Below are positions 1 to 7,111 of a stretch of 11,188 bases of DNA, one piece after another; position 1 is the stretch's first letter; every line of letters begins with the position of its first letter. The DNA lies in NCBI GenBank assembly GCA_020636995.1, contig JACJWU010000015.1, positions 1 to 11,188 of the forward strand, read 5' to 3'. The stretch is from Actinomycetota bacterium (lineage in GTDB: Bacteria > Actinomycetota > Actinomycetes > S36-B12 > UBA10799). The notes under the pieces were generated by a model. It ran no database searches. It was not told where the DNA came from and worked only from the letters and a program-made list of their open reading frames with translations. The translations under genes and the position numbers were made by a program.

Positions 1-1181
1 GCGGCACCAGCGTGGTGGGCGGTGTGGAGGGACGCGACCTCGACCGGTTCGAGGGGGTCCTGTCGCTGGATCTCGCCCTGCTGGACGAGGTCCTGGAGAT
101 CGACCCGACCAGCCGTGCTGCCCGCATCCAGGCCGGTGCGGCGGGTCCGCGGATCGAGCAGCAGTTGCGGCCCCATGGATTGACCACCCGCTTCTTCCCC
201 CAATCCTTCGAGTTCTCGACACTGGGTGGCTGGGTGGCCACGCGCGCGGGTGGTCATTACGCCGCCGGACCGACACACATCGACGACCTGGTGGAGTCGG
301 TGCGGGCGGTTTGCCCGGTGGGCGTGTGGGAGTCCCGGCGGTTGCCGGCCAGTGGGGCGGGCCCGAGTCCGGACCGCTGGATGCTGGGCAGTGAGGGAAC
401 GCTCGGCGTCATCACCGAGGCCTGGTTGAGGGTCGTGCCGCGCCCGCCGTTCAAGCACTCGGCCACGGTCCGGTTCCCCGACTTCGCGCGTGGCTGCGAA
501 GCCATCCGCGAGATCCTGCAGGTAGGGCTGGTGCCGTCGAACTGCCGCCTGATCGACGGTCAGGAGGCGCCGGGCGATGACGATCGGCCGCTTCTCGTGC
601 TCGGCTTCGAGGGCGGTGTCGACATGTCCGGGCATCTGATCGCGGCGCTGGGGCTGTGTACGGGTGTCGGCGGTGAGGTGCAGTCCGAGGGTTCGGGGGA
701 GCGGCAGTGGCGCGATTCCTTCCTGCAGGCGCCGTACCTGCGGGACACCCTGGTCAGCATGGGGATCCTCGCTGAGACGTTCGAGACCGCGGTGACATGG
801 GATCGGCTGGACGGCCTCATCGCGCGGGTCCGGTCGGATGTGGGTGATGCGCTGCGGACCCTATGCGGTGATCCGGGCCGGGTCACCTGCCGCCTGACGC
901 ACGTCTACCCCGACGGAGCTGCGCCCTACTTCACGGTCCTCGCGCCCGTGGCGCAGGGCGAGGAGATCGCCACGTGGGATGCGGTGAAGGCCAGGGTCAG
1001 TGACATCCTCATCAGTGCGGGTGCCACCATCACGCACCACCACGCCGTGGGACGCGACCATGCTCCCTGGTACGAACAACAGCGTCCCGGGGTGTTCGGC
1101 GATGCGCTCACCGCCGCGAAGGGTGCGCTGGACCCGGGTGGGATCCTCAACCCGGGCGTCCTTGGCCTGCCCTTGCGCTGA
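1..1181 (+). CDS. FAD-binding oxidase, alkylglycerone-phosphate synthase family (5' truncated by window)
   Basis: The reading frame is already open at base 3 and enters at Gly-Thr-Ser-Val-Val-Gly-Gly, the FAD pyrophosphate-binding loop of PCMH-type flavoproteins, so the true start lies upstream. Counting from the GTG at 12, the FAD-binding block FPQSFEFSTLGGWVATRAGG is at about 61-80 and WMLGSEGTLGVITE at about 123-136. A C-terminal cap follows with ETFETAVTWDRL, CRLTHVYPDGAAPYF and THHHAVG (the His triplet is at 342-344), ending in LDPGGILNPGVLG. These blocks match alkylglycerone-phosphate (alkyl-DHAP) synthase closely; in that family the His triplet and a Tyr-Phe region lie at the active site, and the enzyme exchanges an acyl for a fatty alcohol to start ether-lipid synthesis. 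Many actinobacterial members have unknown substrates, so the family is secure and the reaction is not. It lies 70 bases upstream of the phosphodiesterase gene on the same strand. Confidence 0.9.
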   Translation, partial: GTSVVGGVEGRDLDRFEGVLSLDLALLDEVLEIDPTSRAARIQAGAAGPRIEQQLRPHGLTTRFFPQSFEFSTLGGWVATRAGGHYAAGPTHIDDLVESVRAVCPVGVWESRRLPASGAGPSPDRWMLGSEGTLGVITEAWLRVVPRPPFKHSATVRFPDFARGCEAIREILQVGLVPSNCRLIDGQEAPGDDDRPLLVLGFEGGVDMSGHLIAALGLCTGVGGEVQSEGSGERQWRDSFLQAPYLRDTLVSMGILAETFETAVTWDRLDGLIARVRSDVGDALRTLCGDPGRVTCRLTHVYPDGAAPYFTVLAPVAQGEEIATWDAVKARVSDILISAGATITHHHAVGRDHAPWYEQQRPGVFGDALTAAKGALDPGGILNPGVLGLPLR

Positions 1182-1238
1182 GATCCCACGACCGGGTGGT
1201 TCGTCGATGCCAGCAGGTAACGGCTGGACCGGCCGGGG

Positions 1239-1244
1239 TATCTT
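1239..1244 (+). promoter_or_regulatory. Candidate -10 box of a leaderless promoter for the phosphodiesterase gene
   Basis: TATCTT fits the actinobacterial -10 pattern TANNNT and ends 7 bases before the ATG at 1252, which would put the transcription start at or beside the start codon. There is no convincing ribosome binding site before this ATG and no clear -35 element. Confidence 0.4.
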
Positions 1245-1251
1245 GCGGCAC

Positions 1252-2370
1252 ATGCGCATACCTCTGCTTTGTGCTGCACTGGCCGTGTCCGGTGTGGCTG
1301 CCATCGGTCCCGCCGCCGCCGACGCCACCGTGCAGGCTGGCGCCAACAACTCCAAGGGTTGCTACATCCCGGAGCGGGTCGCCCACCGCCTCGGCGGCGG
1401 GGAGGGTGAGACCCCGTACTTCTGGGAGAACTCCTGGGCGGCGTTCGAGCGGTCGTTGGCCGCGGGGGTGACGATCTTCGAGACCGACGTGCGGTGGACC
1501 AAGGACAACGTCCCGATCCTGATGCACGATCCGGAAGTCGACCGCACGACGAACGGGACCGGCAAGGTCGCGGATCTGACCATCGCGGAGATCGACGCTC
1601 TCGAACTCGACAACGGGGCGGGCAAGGTGCCGCATTTCGAGGAGTTCCTGCTGCGGGCCAAGGCCCACAACGTCCAGGTGTGGCCGGAGTACAAGCCGGA
1701 GGACTTCAACCAGGTGTGGATCGACGACTACGCCCGTTTGATCACCGAGACCGGTGTGGACGCCGTGGTCCCTTCCTTCAAGAAGGACGAGTTGGCGCAG
1801 TTCAAGACGAAACTTCCGAACAACAGGCAGATCTGGTTCCAGGACATCCTCAAGGACGGCATCGGTCTCAAAGCCAGCGCGGTGCCGCAGGGTGCGTACG
1901 CGGGCCTGATCAACGTCTCCGTGGAGTTCGGCACCAACACCGCCGACCTGCGCAAGGCCGGCATCGAGATCTACGCCTGGTACAACGAGAAGCTCCCTGA
2001 TGAGAACCCGGGTGGTTGGTCGGAGGTCTCCCGGTTCCGCCCGGTGGGGGTCATCACGGACTACCCGGAGGCGTACAAGGCGTGGGGTGATTCCACGACC
2101 TACTGTGCCAAGCCCAAGGCGAAGTGCGCCGCGATGCCCAAGAAACTCCAGGGCGACACCACAGTGGTGCTGCTGAAGAAGACGTGCAAGACGTCCGCGG
2201 GCACCAAGGTCAAGGTCTCCGTCAAGGGCAAGGCCAAGCTGAAGAGGGGCAAGAACGGCAAGGTCTCGCTGGTCACCAAGAAGAAGGGGAAGGTGACCCT
2301 GACCTACACGGCGGAAGGCTCCAACAAGGCCGACGCATTGGACAAGACCAAGAAGTACAAACTCAAGTAG
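1252..2370 (+). CDS. Secreted glycerophosphodiester phosphodiesterase with lysine-rich C-terminal tail
   Basis: The 372-residue product should hydrolyse glycerophosphodiesters to glycerol 3-phosphate and an alcohol outside the membrane. Residues 1-25 look like a signal peptide: Met-Arg-Ile-Pro, a hydrophobic core, then an Ala-rich end at Ala-Ala-Ala-Asp-Ala. The GDPD barrel follows with the expected catalytic set: His45-Arg46, Glu77 and Asp79 (FETDVRW), and His92 (MHDPEVDRTTNGTG), then WPEYKP with the later metal-ligand Glu, and GVITDYP near the barrel end. From about residue 285 an 88-residue tail contains 26 lysines and three cysteines and looks like a short beta-rich wall- or polyanion-binding module; that role is inference. 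The ATG at 1252 is preferred because the longer open frame from 1000 would overlap the upstream gene and hide the signal peptide. Teichoic-acid-type polymers are a possible substrate. Confidence 0.9.
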   Translation: MRIPLLCAALAVSGVAAIGPAAADATVQAGANNSKGCYIPERVAHRLGGGEGETPYFWENSWAAFERSLAAGVTIFETDVRWTKDNVPILMHDPEVDRTTNGTGKVADLTIAEIDALELDNGAGKVPHFEEFLLRAKAHNVQVWPEYKPEDFNQVWIDDYARLITETGVDAVVPSFKKDELAQFKTKLPNNRQIWFQDILKDGIGLKASAVPQGAYAGLINVSVEFGTNTADLRKAGIEIYAWYNEKLPDENPGGWSEVSRFRPVGVITDYPEAYKAWGDSTTYCAKPKAKCAAMPKKLQGDTTVVLLKKTCKTSAGTKVKVSVKGKAKLKRGKNGKVSLVTKKKGKVTLTYTAEGSNKADALDKTKKYKLK

Positions 2371-2423
2371 GCCTCTTCGCAACTCGTCGGCATTGTGACG
2401 ACGTTGCGGCGCTCATCGCGCTC

Positions 2424-2478
2424 TTTGTCGCGAAGGTGCGGGGTCCACCGGTCCCTGACCCCGCACCTTCGTCACAAA
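2424..2478. terminator. Large inverted repeat between convergent genes, likely bidirectional terminator
   Basis: The 14-base arm GAAGGTGCGGGGTC (2432-2445) is matched perfectly by GACCCCGCACCTTC (2457-2470) across an 11-base loop. The pairing extends outward through one C:G pair, one G:T wobble, one mismatch and five more pairs to TTTGT/ACAAA. It sits between the ends of the phosphodiesterase gene (plus, ends 2370) and rarD (minus, ends 2529). There is no T-tract outside the stem on either strand, which is common for actinobacterial terminators. Confidence 0.65.
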
Positions 2479-2513
2479 CGGGCTCCGGGCCGTAACACCT
2501 TCGTCGCAAACGG
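2464..2513. repeat. 18-base direct repeat with an inverted third copy
   Basis: CACCTTCGTCACAAACGG at 2464-2481 recurs at 2496-2513 with one change (A to G), 32 bases apart start to start. A related inverted copy, TTTGTCGCGAAGGTG, lies at 2424-2438 and forms the left arm of the hairpin. Three copies of one motif in 90 intergenic bases point to a dispersed extragenic repeat family. Confidence 0.7.
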
Positions 2514-2528
2514 TGAGTCGGCGCCCCG

Positions 2529-3422
2529 TCACACGGGGGCTTCGGCCAGATTGCGACGGGAGTTCCGAACCACGTCGACGGTGAACACCACGAGTGCCAG
2601 CCACACCAGGCTGAACCCGATCCACCGAGAGGTCGGCATGTGTTCGCCGAAGTAGGTGACGCCGATCAGGAACTGGATGACCGGTGCGAGGTATTGCAGG
2701 AGACCGAGCACAACGAGTGGCAGACGGATGGCGGCAGCCCCGAACAGCAGCAACGGCACGGTCGTGGCGATGCCCGCGGTCATGAGCATGGCCGAGTTGG
2801 CGGGGTCGTCCCCGAACGTGAGACTGCCGGTGGCGGCCAAGACGCCCAGGTAGACCAGGGCGAACGGCGTCTGCAGACCGGTCTCCACCGTCAAGGCGGG
2901 GACTGCCTGCACGCCGGCCTGCTTCCGGACCAGCCCGTAGAGGCCGAACGAGAACGCGAGGATGAGAGCGATCCACGGCGGGCGGCCGTACGAGACGGTC
3001 AGTACCAGCACGGCGACACCGGCGATGCCCACCGCGACCCACTGCACACGACGTAGCGTCTCGCCGAGCACCACCACGCCCAGCGCCACGGAGACCAGCG
3101 GATTGATGAAGTACCCCAGGCTGGCCTCGACCACGTATCCGTTGTTCACCGACCAGATGTAGGTGCCCCAGTTGGCTGAGACGAGGGCTGCCGCGGCCAG
3201 CAGCAACAGGCGCACGCGCCGATCGGCAAGGGCCGCGCGCACCTGCGACCAGGTACGCAGCACAGCGGTGATGGCCAGCAGGAAGACGAAACTCCACAGC
3301 ATGCGATGCGCCAGGATCTCCCACGAGGACGCTGGTGCCAGCAGCGGCCAGTACAGAGGGAACAGCCCCCACAGTGTGTAGGCGCCGATGCCGTAGAAGA
3401 GCCCAGCGCGGTCTGACTTCAG
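2529..3422 (-). CDS. rarD: RarD-type EamA family permease, apparent CTG start
   Basis: An integral membrane transporter of the drug/metabolite (EamA) superfamily; the substrate is unknown for most RarD proteins. The homology block YGIGAYTLWGLFPLYW then EILAHRMLWSFVF is the hallmark RarD N-terminus. Later landmarks are SANWGTYIWSVNN, EASLGYFINPL, LGETL, ASFGLYGLVRK-like FSFGLYGLVRK, and LQYLAPVIQFLIGV with FGE; about ten hydrophobic segments are visible. The first ATG in frame (3302) would give 257 residues and delete the first helix and half the hallmark block. Upstream the frame is open to a TGA at 3483-3485 but holds no ATG, GTG or TTG. A CTG at 3420-3422 overlaps the korB stop (CTGA) and gives 297 residues, close to the E. 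coli protein (about 296). The exact start is inferred; a conservative annotation would use 3302. It is probably cotranscribed with korA-korB. Confidence 0.85.
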   Translation of the reverse strand: MKSDRAGLFYGIGAYTLWGLFPLYWPLLAPASSWEILAHRMLWSFVFLLAITAVLRTWSQVRAALADRRVRLLLLAAAALVSANWGTYIWSVNNGYVVEASLGYFINPLVSVALGVVVLGETLRRVQWVAVGIAGVAVLVLTVSYGRPPWIALILAFSFGLYGLVRKQAGVQAVPALTVETGLQTPFALVYLGVLAATGSLTFGDDPANSAMLMTAGIATTVPLLLFGAAAIRLPLVVLGLLQYLAPVIQFLIGVTYFGEHMPTSRWIGFSLVWLALVVFTVDVVRNSRRNLAEAPV

Positions 3423-4393
3423 CTCACGGCCCAGGGGTCGGGCCCGGTGAGCAACGCCCGCAGATCGGCCTCCGTGGCGGAGTCATCGACCTGCTGCTGC
3501 ACTCCGGCGTCGTAGGTGGGTTCCGACACCTGCCGGAAGATCCCGATGGGGGTGTGGTCGAGTTCTGAGCCCGACAGCCGGGACAGTGCGAAAGCGAGTT
3601 CCAGGTCGGTCGGATCATGGACGACCGGCTCACCGGCGTCGGCGACCTGCAGATGGCCGTCCGCGTCGCGCACCACCCGCCGGTCGCCGAACGTGATGGG
3701 TTCACCTGCGACCAGACGGATGAGTGCCTCGTCCCGGCTCTGCGGGTTCTTCACCAGGTCGAACGCGCCGTCGTTGAAGATGTTGCAGTTCTGGTAGATC
3801 TCGACCAGCGCCGTTCCCTCATGTTCGGCCGCCGCTCGCAGCACATCGATGAGGTGACCGCGGTCGGAGTCGATCGTCCGGGCGACGAACGTCGCCTCGG
3901 CGCCAAGGGCCAGGGACACCGGGTTGAACGGCCGGTCGACGGACCCCGCCGGGGTCGACTTCGTGATCTTCCCCGGCTCGGAAGTGGGGGAGTACTGACC
4001 CTTGGTCAGGCCGTAGATCCGGTTGTTGAACAGCAGGATGGTCATGTCGACGTTCCTGCGCAGGGCATGGATCAGGTGGTTGCCGCCGATCGACAGGGCA
4101 TCGCCGTCGCCGGTGACCACCCAGACGTCGAGGTCGGGCCGGGTCACGCTCAGACCGGTGGCGATGGCCGGGGCCCGGCCGTGGATCGAGTGCAGGCCGT
4201 AGGTGGACAGGTAGTACGGGAAGCGCGACGAACAGCCGATCCCGGAGACGAACACGATGTCGTCAGGGGTGCGTCCGAGCTCGGGCAGGAACGACTGCAC
4301 CGCGGCGAGGATCGCGTAGTCACCGCAGCCCGGGCACCAGCGAACCTCCTGGTCGGACTTGAAATCCTTGGCCTTCAGCGGGATCTCGGTCAT
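3419..4393 (-). CDS. korB: 2-oxoacid:ferredoxin oxidoreductase beta subunit (probably 2-oxoglutarate)
   Basis: This is the thiamine-pyrophosphate subunit of the KorAB enzyme, which oxidatively decarboxylates a 2-oxoacid with CoA to acyl-CoA and reduces ferredoxin. In 324 residues the protein shows WCPGCGD with Cys20 and Cys23, GIGCSSR with Cys54, and a later Cys in YQNCNIFND, a set that fits the single 4Fe-4S cluster of the family. The TPP motif GDGDALSIGGNHL is at 95-107, followed by NNRIYGLTKGQYSPT. The start is certain: ATG overlaps the korA stop as ATGA, preceded by GAGGAGGT 3 bases upstream. Oxoglutarate is preferred over pyruvate because the two-subunit form with a fused gamma-alpha chain is the usual actinobacterial Kor, but this is family inference. 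In actinobacteria this enzyme supports or bypasses the 2-oxoglutarate dehydrogenase step of the TCA cycle. Confidence 0.93.
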   Translation of the reverse strand: MTEIPLKAKDFKSDQEVRWCPGCGDYAILAAVQSFLPELGRTPDDIVFVSGIGCSSRFPYYLSTYGLHSIHGRAPAIATGLSVTRPDLDVWVVTGDGDALSIGGNHLIHALRRNVDMTILLFNNRIYGLTKGQYSPTSEPGKITKSTPAGSVDRPFNPVSLALGAEATFVARTIDSDRGHLIDVLRAAAEHEGTALVEIYQNCNIFNDGAFDLVKNPQSRDEALIRLVAGEPITFGDRRVVRDADGHLQVADAGEPVVHDPTDLELAFALSRLSGSELDHTPIGIFRQVSEPTYDAGVQQQVDDSATEADLRALLTGPDPWAVS

Positions 4394-6240
4394 CGCACCT
4401 CCTCGAGCATCTCGTTGATGACGTCCTGCATCTGCGGGGCGTTGAACGGCAGCCCGCGCACCTGGTTGAAACCCACGGCGTCCACGAGGTACCTGCCGCG
4501 CAGCAGCAGCGCGAGTTGACCGAGGTTCATCTCGGGGACCAGCACCTTGCGGTAGGACCGCAGCACCTCACCGGTGTTGCGCGGCATCGGGCTCAGGTGA
4601 CGCAGGTGCGCCTGCGCGACCTTCTTGCCCTCCTTGCGGACCCGCCGGACGCCGGCTGTGATCGGCCCAAAGGTGGAGCCCCACCCGATGACGAGCAGTT
4701 CGGCGTCGCCGGTGGGATCGTCCACTTCGAGGTCAGGGACGTCGATCCCGTCGATCTTGGCCTGCCGCAGCCGGACCATGGTGTCGTGGTTGTCCGGGTC
4801 GTAGGAGATGTTGCCGGTGCGGTCGGCCTTCTCGATGCCACCGATGCGGTGGGCGAGTCCCGGCGTCCCCGGGATCGCCCATGGGCGGGCCAGCGTGTGT
4901 GGGTCGCGCAGGAACGGCAGGAACTCGCCATCCTCGCCGTTGGGCCCGTCCGCGAACGCCGGGTCGATGGCCGGCACCGTGTCGAGGTCCGGGATCCGCC
5001 ACGGTTCCTGTCCGTTGGCCAGGTAACCGTCGGAGAGCAAGAGGACGGGGGTGCGGTAGGTGATGGCGATCCGGGCGGCCTCGATGGCCGCGTCGAAGCA
5101 GTCCGCCGGGGACTTGGGGGCGATCACTGCCACTGGGGATTCGCCGTTGCGTCCGTACAGCGCCTGCAGTAGATCGGCCTGCTCGGTCTTTGTCGGCAGT
5201 CCGGTCGACGGCCCGCCGCGCTGTACGTCGACGACGAGCAAGGGCACTTCCAGTGCCACCGCCAGACCGATGGTCTCGCTCTTGAGCGCCAGACCGGGCC
5301 CGGACGTGGTGGTCACTCCCAAGGCGCCACCGTACGCAGCTCCGAGGGCGGCGCCGATGCCCGCGATCTCGTCCTCGGCCTGGAAGGTCGTCACGTTGAA
5401 GTTCTTGTGCCGGCTCAGTTCGTGCAGGATGTCGCTGGCCGGCGTGATCGGGTAGGACCCCAGGAACAGTGGGATGCCCGCTTGGCGGGCCGCCGTGATC
5501 AGCCCGTAGGACAACGCCAGGTTCCCGCTGATGTTGCGGTAGGTGCCGGTGGGCATGGGCGCTGGCGCAACCTCGTAGCGGACCACGAAATCCTCGGTGG
5601 TGTCGCCGTAGTTGTATCCGGCGTGCAGCGCCGCGATGTTGGCTTTGAGGATCTCCGGCTTGCGGGCGAACTTCTCGCCGAGGAAGTTCTCGGTGGCTGC
5701 GAGATCACGATGGTAGAGCCACGACAGCAGGCCCAGCGCGAACATGTTCTTGGCCCGCTCGGCGTCCTTCTTGCCGAGGTCGAAACCGGCCAGCGCCTCG
5801 ACGGTCAGTGATGTCAGACCGACCGGGTGAACCGAGAAGTTCGCCAGTGTGCCGTCGTCCAGCGGACTGGCGGTCAGCCCGATCTTGGTCAGGTTGCGTT
5901 TGGTGAATTCATCGGTGTTGACGATGATCTCTGCGCCGGGCTTGAGCAGCGGCAGGCTGGCCATCAGGGCGGCGGGATTCATTGCGACCAGCACATCGGG
6001 GGAGTCGCCCGGGGTGAAGATGTCATGGGCGGCGAAGTGGATCTGGAAGGCACTGACCCCTGGCAGCGTGCCCTGCGGTGCCCGGATCTCGGCCGGGAAG
6101 TCGGGCAACGTCGACAGATCATTGCCGTTGGCCGCGGACTCCCAGGTGAACCGGTCCCCGGTCAACTGCATGCCATCCCCGGAGTCGCCCGCGAATCGTA
6201 CGATCACCCGGTCCAGGCGAACGGTCTTGTTCTCAACCAC
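4390..6240 (-). CDS. korA: 2-oxoacid:ferredoxin oxidoreductase alpha subunit (gamma-alpha fusion)
   Basis: The 616-residue protein has a gamma domain first (FAGDSGDGMQLTG at 17-28, then FPAEIRAPQGTLPGVSAFQIHF and DVLVAMNPAA) fused to an alpha domain starting near residue 235. The alpha domain shows GSYPITPASDILHELS at 261-276, FQAEDEIAGIGAALGA near 286, and the TTSGPGLALKSE and GGPSTGLPTKTEQ blocks at about 311-354. This order and length are typical of actinobacterial KorA. It pairs with KorB to form the CoA-dependent 2-oxoacid:ferredoxin oxidoreductase. The start is GTG at 6240, with GAGGA ending 4 bases upstream. It heads the operon korA-korB-rarD and is divergent from the Nuo-like cluster, sharing a 137-base intergenic region with a possible common operator. 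Confidence 0.93.
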   Translation of the reverse strand: MVENKTVRLDRVIVRFAGDSGDGMQLTGDRFTWESAANGNDLSTLPDFPAEIRAPQGTLPGVSAFQIHFAAHDIFTPGDSPDVLVAMNPAALMASLPLLKPGAEIIVNTDEFTKRNLTKIGLTASPLDDGTLANFSVHPVGLTSLTVEALAGFDLGKKDAERAKNMFALGLLSWLYHRDLAATENFLGEKFARKPEILKANIAALHAGYNYGDTTEDFVVRYEVAPAPMPTGTYRNISGNLALSYGLITAARQAGIPLFLGSYPITPASDILHELSRHKNFNVTTFQAEDEIAGIGAALGAAYGGALGVTTTSGPGLALKSETIGLAVALEVPLLVVDVQRGGPSTGLPTKTEQADLLQALYGRNGESPVAVIAPKSPADCFDAAIEAARIAITYRTPVLLLSDGYLANGQEPWRIPDLDTVPAIDPAFADGPNGEDGEFLPFLRDPHTLARPWAIPGTPGLAHRIGGIEKADRTGNISYDPDNHDTMVRLRQAKIDGIDVPDLEVDDPTGDAELLVIGWGSTFGPITAGVRRVRKEGKKVAQAHLRHLSPMPRNTGEVLRSYRKVLVPEMNLGQLALLLRGRYLVDAVGFNQVRGLPFNAPQMQDVINEMLEEVR

Positions 6241-6260
6241 GTTTTCCTCGCTGTTTGCTA

Positions 6261-6331
6261 CTTCTTCCAGTATCCGGCCTCACCGGCATGGCAGGCGAAC
6301 GGACGTCAGCGACATCGATACATGGAAGAAG
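6261..6331. promoter_or_regulatory. Inverted repeat in the korA / Nuo-like divergent promoter region, possible shared operator
   Basis: On the minus strand GATACTGGAAGAAG runs from 6274 to 6261, toward korA. On the plus strand GATACATGGAAGAAG runs from 6317 to 6331, toward the NuoB-like gene. The two arms match except for one inserted A and are separated by 42 bases. Each arm faces its own operon, as expected for a shared regulator site or duplicated promoter element. GATACT is also a fair -10 match for korA. Confidence 0.45.
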
Positions 6332-6365
6332 AGCTGTGCATCCCTCCACGGTACCCAATGGCCCA

Positions 6366-6371
6366 TACAGT
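6366..6371 (+). promoter_or_regulatory. Candidate leaderless -10 box for the NuoB/C/I-like cluster
   Basis: TACAGT (pattern TANNNT) is followed by exactly 6 bases and then the GTG start at 6378. No ribosome binding site precedes this GTG, so a leaderless transcript starting at the G is the simplest reading. Confidence 0.45.
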
Positions 6372-6377
6372 GAATGC

Positions 6378-6713
6378 GTGGATGTCCACTACCTGAACTT
6401 GGCCTGCTGTGGGGTGGAGGCGGGTAGCGAGCAGGCCAGGGCCACGGCCGAGGCCCTACGCGCAGTTCCGGGCCCCAACGTGGTGGTCGTCGCGGGCACC
6501 GTGACCCAGGCGGCCGCCGACATGGTGACGGCCGAGATCGACCGGGTGGCGCAGCCGCGACTGGTGGTCGCATATGGCGTCTGCACTATCGCCGGCGGGC
6601 CGTACTGGGATTCCTACTGCGTGGTGCCTGGGATCCCGGCCGATGTTGTCGTTCCAGGCTGTCCGCCTCGGCCGGAGGCGTTGTCGGCGGCGGTGCTGGA
6701 GGTGCTGCGATGA
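6378..6713 (+). CDS. Miniature NuoB-like (complex I 20 kDa) iron-sulfur subunit
   Basis: The 111-residue protein matches the NuoB/PSST family of complex I and related hydrogenase small subunits, which carry the N2-type 4Fe-4S cluster. It opens almost directly at LNLACCGVEAG, with adjacent Cys10-Cys11 (complex I type, not the CxxC of Ech hydrogenases). VVVAGTVTQ is at 36-44, Cys69 lies in YGVCTIAGGPYWDSY and Cys95 in VPGCPPRPEAL. All four cluster ligands are therefore kept, while the usual N-terminal extension and part of the region after the CC pair are missing. Normal NuoB is about 160-180 residues. The GTG at 6378 is chosen because of the TACAGT box 6 bases upstream; the frame stays open to 6255, but that extension has no family similarity. 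Its stop overlaps the next gene (ATGA). Confidence 0.82.
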   Translation: MDVHYLNLACCGVEAGSEQARATAEALRAVPGPNVVVVAGTVTQAAADMVTAEIDRVAQPRLVVAYGVCTIAGGPYWDSYCVVPGIPADVVVPGCPPRPEALSAAVLEVLR

Positions 6714-7111
6714 CGTGGCGCGAGCAGGTGCGCGCCCTGCGCGACCAGGGCTTCGACGTTCTGGACTGGCTCAGCGCGGTGCAGGAGTCGCACGGCGCGG
6801 TCGTGATCACGGCCTGCTTCGTGCGCTCCGACCAACCCGCCGAAGCCCGACTGCTCACGGCGCCGGCACCGGTCGCATCCATCGCCGACATGTATCCGAG
6901 TGCGGTGTGGCACGAGCGGGAGACCGCCGAGATGTTCGAGGTGGACTTCGCCGGCCATCCCGACCCCCGGCCCTTGTTGGTTCCCGAGGAGCAGCGCGGA
7001 GTCCTGCGCAAGGACGCAGCGTTGCCCGCGCGACTGGAGCCGTGGCCAGGTGCCGTGGATCCCGCCAAGCCCCGGCGGGTTCAGGACCCCCCGGGGACAC
7101 CATGGCGGTGA
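6710..7111 (+). CDS. Short NuoC-like (complex I 30 kDa) subunit
   Basis: The 133-residue product carries the NuoC/HycE N-domain signature SAVWHERETAEMFEVDFAGHPDPRPLLVPE at about 64-92. In complex I and in membrane hydrogenases this domain packs against NuoB and NuoI in the peripheral arm and binds no cofactor. The start is firm: ATG overlaps the preceding TGA as ATGA, with GGAGGT at 6698-6703, 6 bases upstream. The N-terminal part is shorter than in ordinary NuoC (about 200 residues), and no NuoD domain is fused or encoded nearby. The last codons overlap the ferredoxin-like gene by 10 bases, so the three genes are almost certainly translated from one message. Confidence 0.82.
   Translation: MTWREQVRALRDQGFDVLDWLSAVQESHGAVVITACFVRSDQPAEARLLTAPAPVASIADMYPSAVWHERETAEMFEVDFAGHPDPRPLLVPEEQRGVLRKDAALPARLEPWPGAVDPAKPRRVQDPPGTPWR

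Noticed and set aside
1147..2382. Long minus-strand open frame (411 codons) opposite the phosphodiesterase gene
   Set aside because: It is antisense to a gene with clear catalytic motifs, has low-complexity Arg/Leu/Gly/Val-rich content without family features, and is explained by the high-GC third-position pattern.
2413..3372. 319-codon minus-strand frame overlapping rarD in another phase
   Set aside because: The competing frame holds the hallmark RarD sequence and membrane helices; this one is Arg-rich and runs into the intergenic repeats.
3617..4519. 300-codon plus-strand frame opposite korB
   Set aside because: It lies opposite the well-supported korB and the korA end; the composition is that of an antisense shadow.
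6255..6377. Longer start for the NuoB-like protein at 6255 or 6288
   Set aside because: The extension resembles no NuoB N-terminus, reads through the promoter region and would overlap the korA leader; the GTG at 6378 has a matching -10 box.
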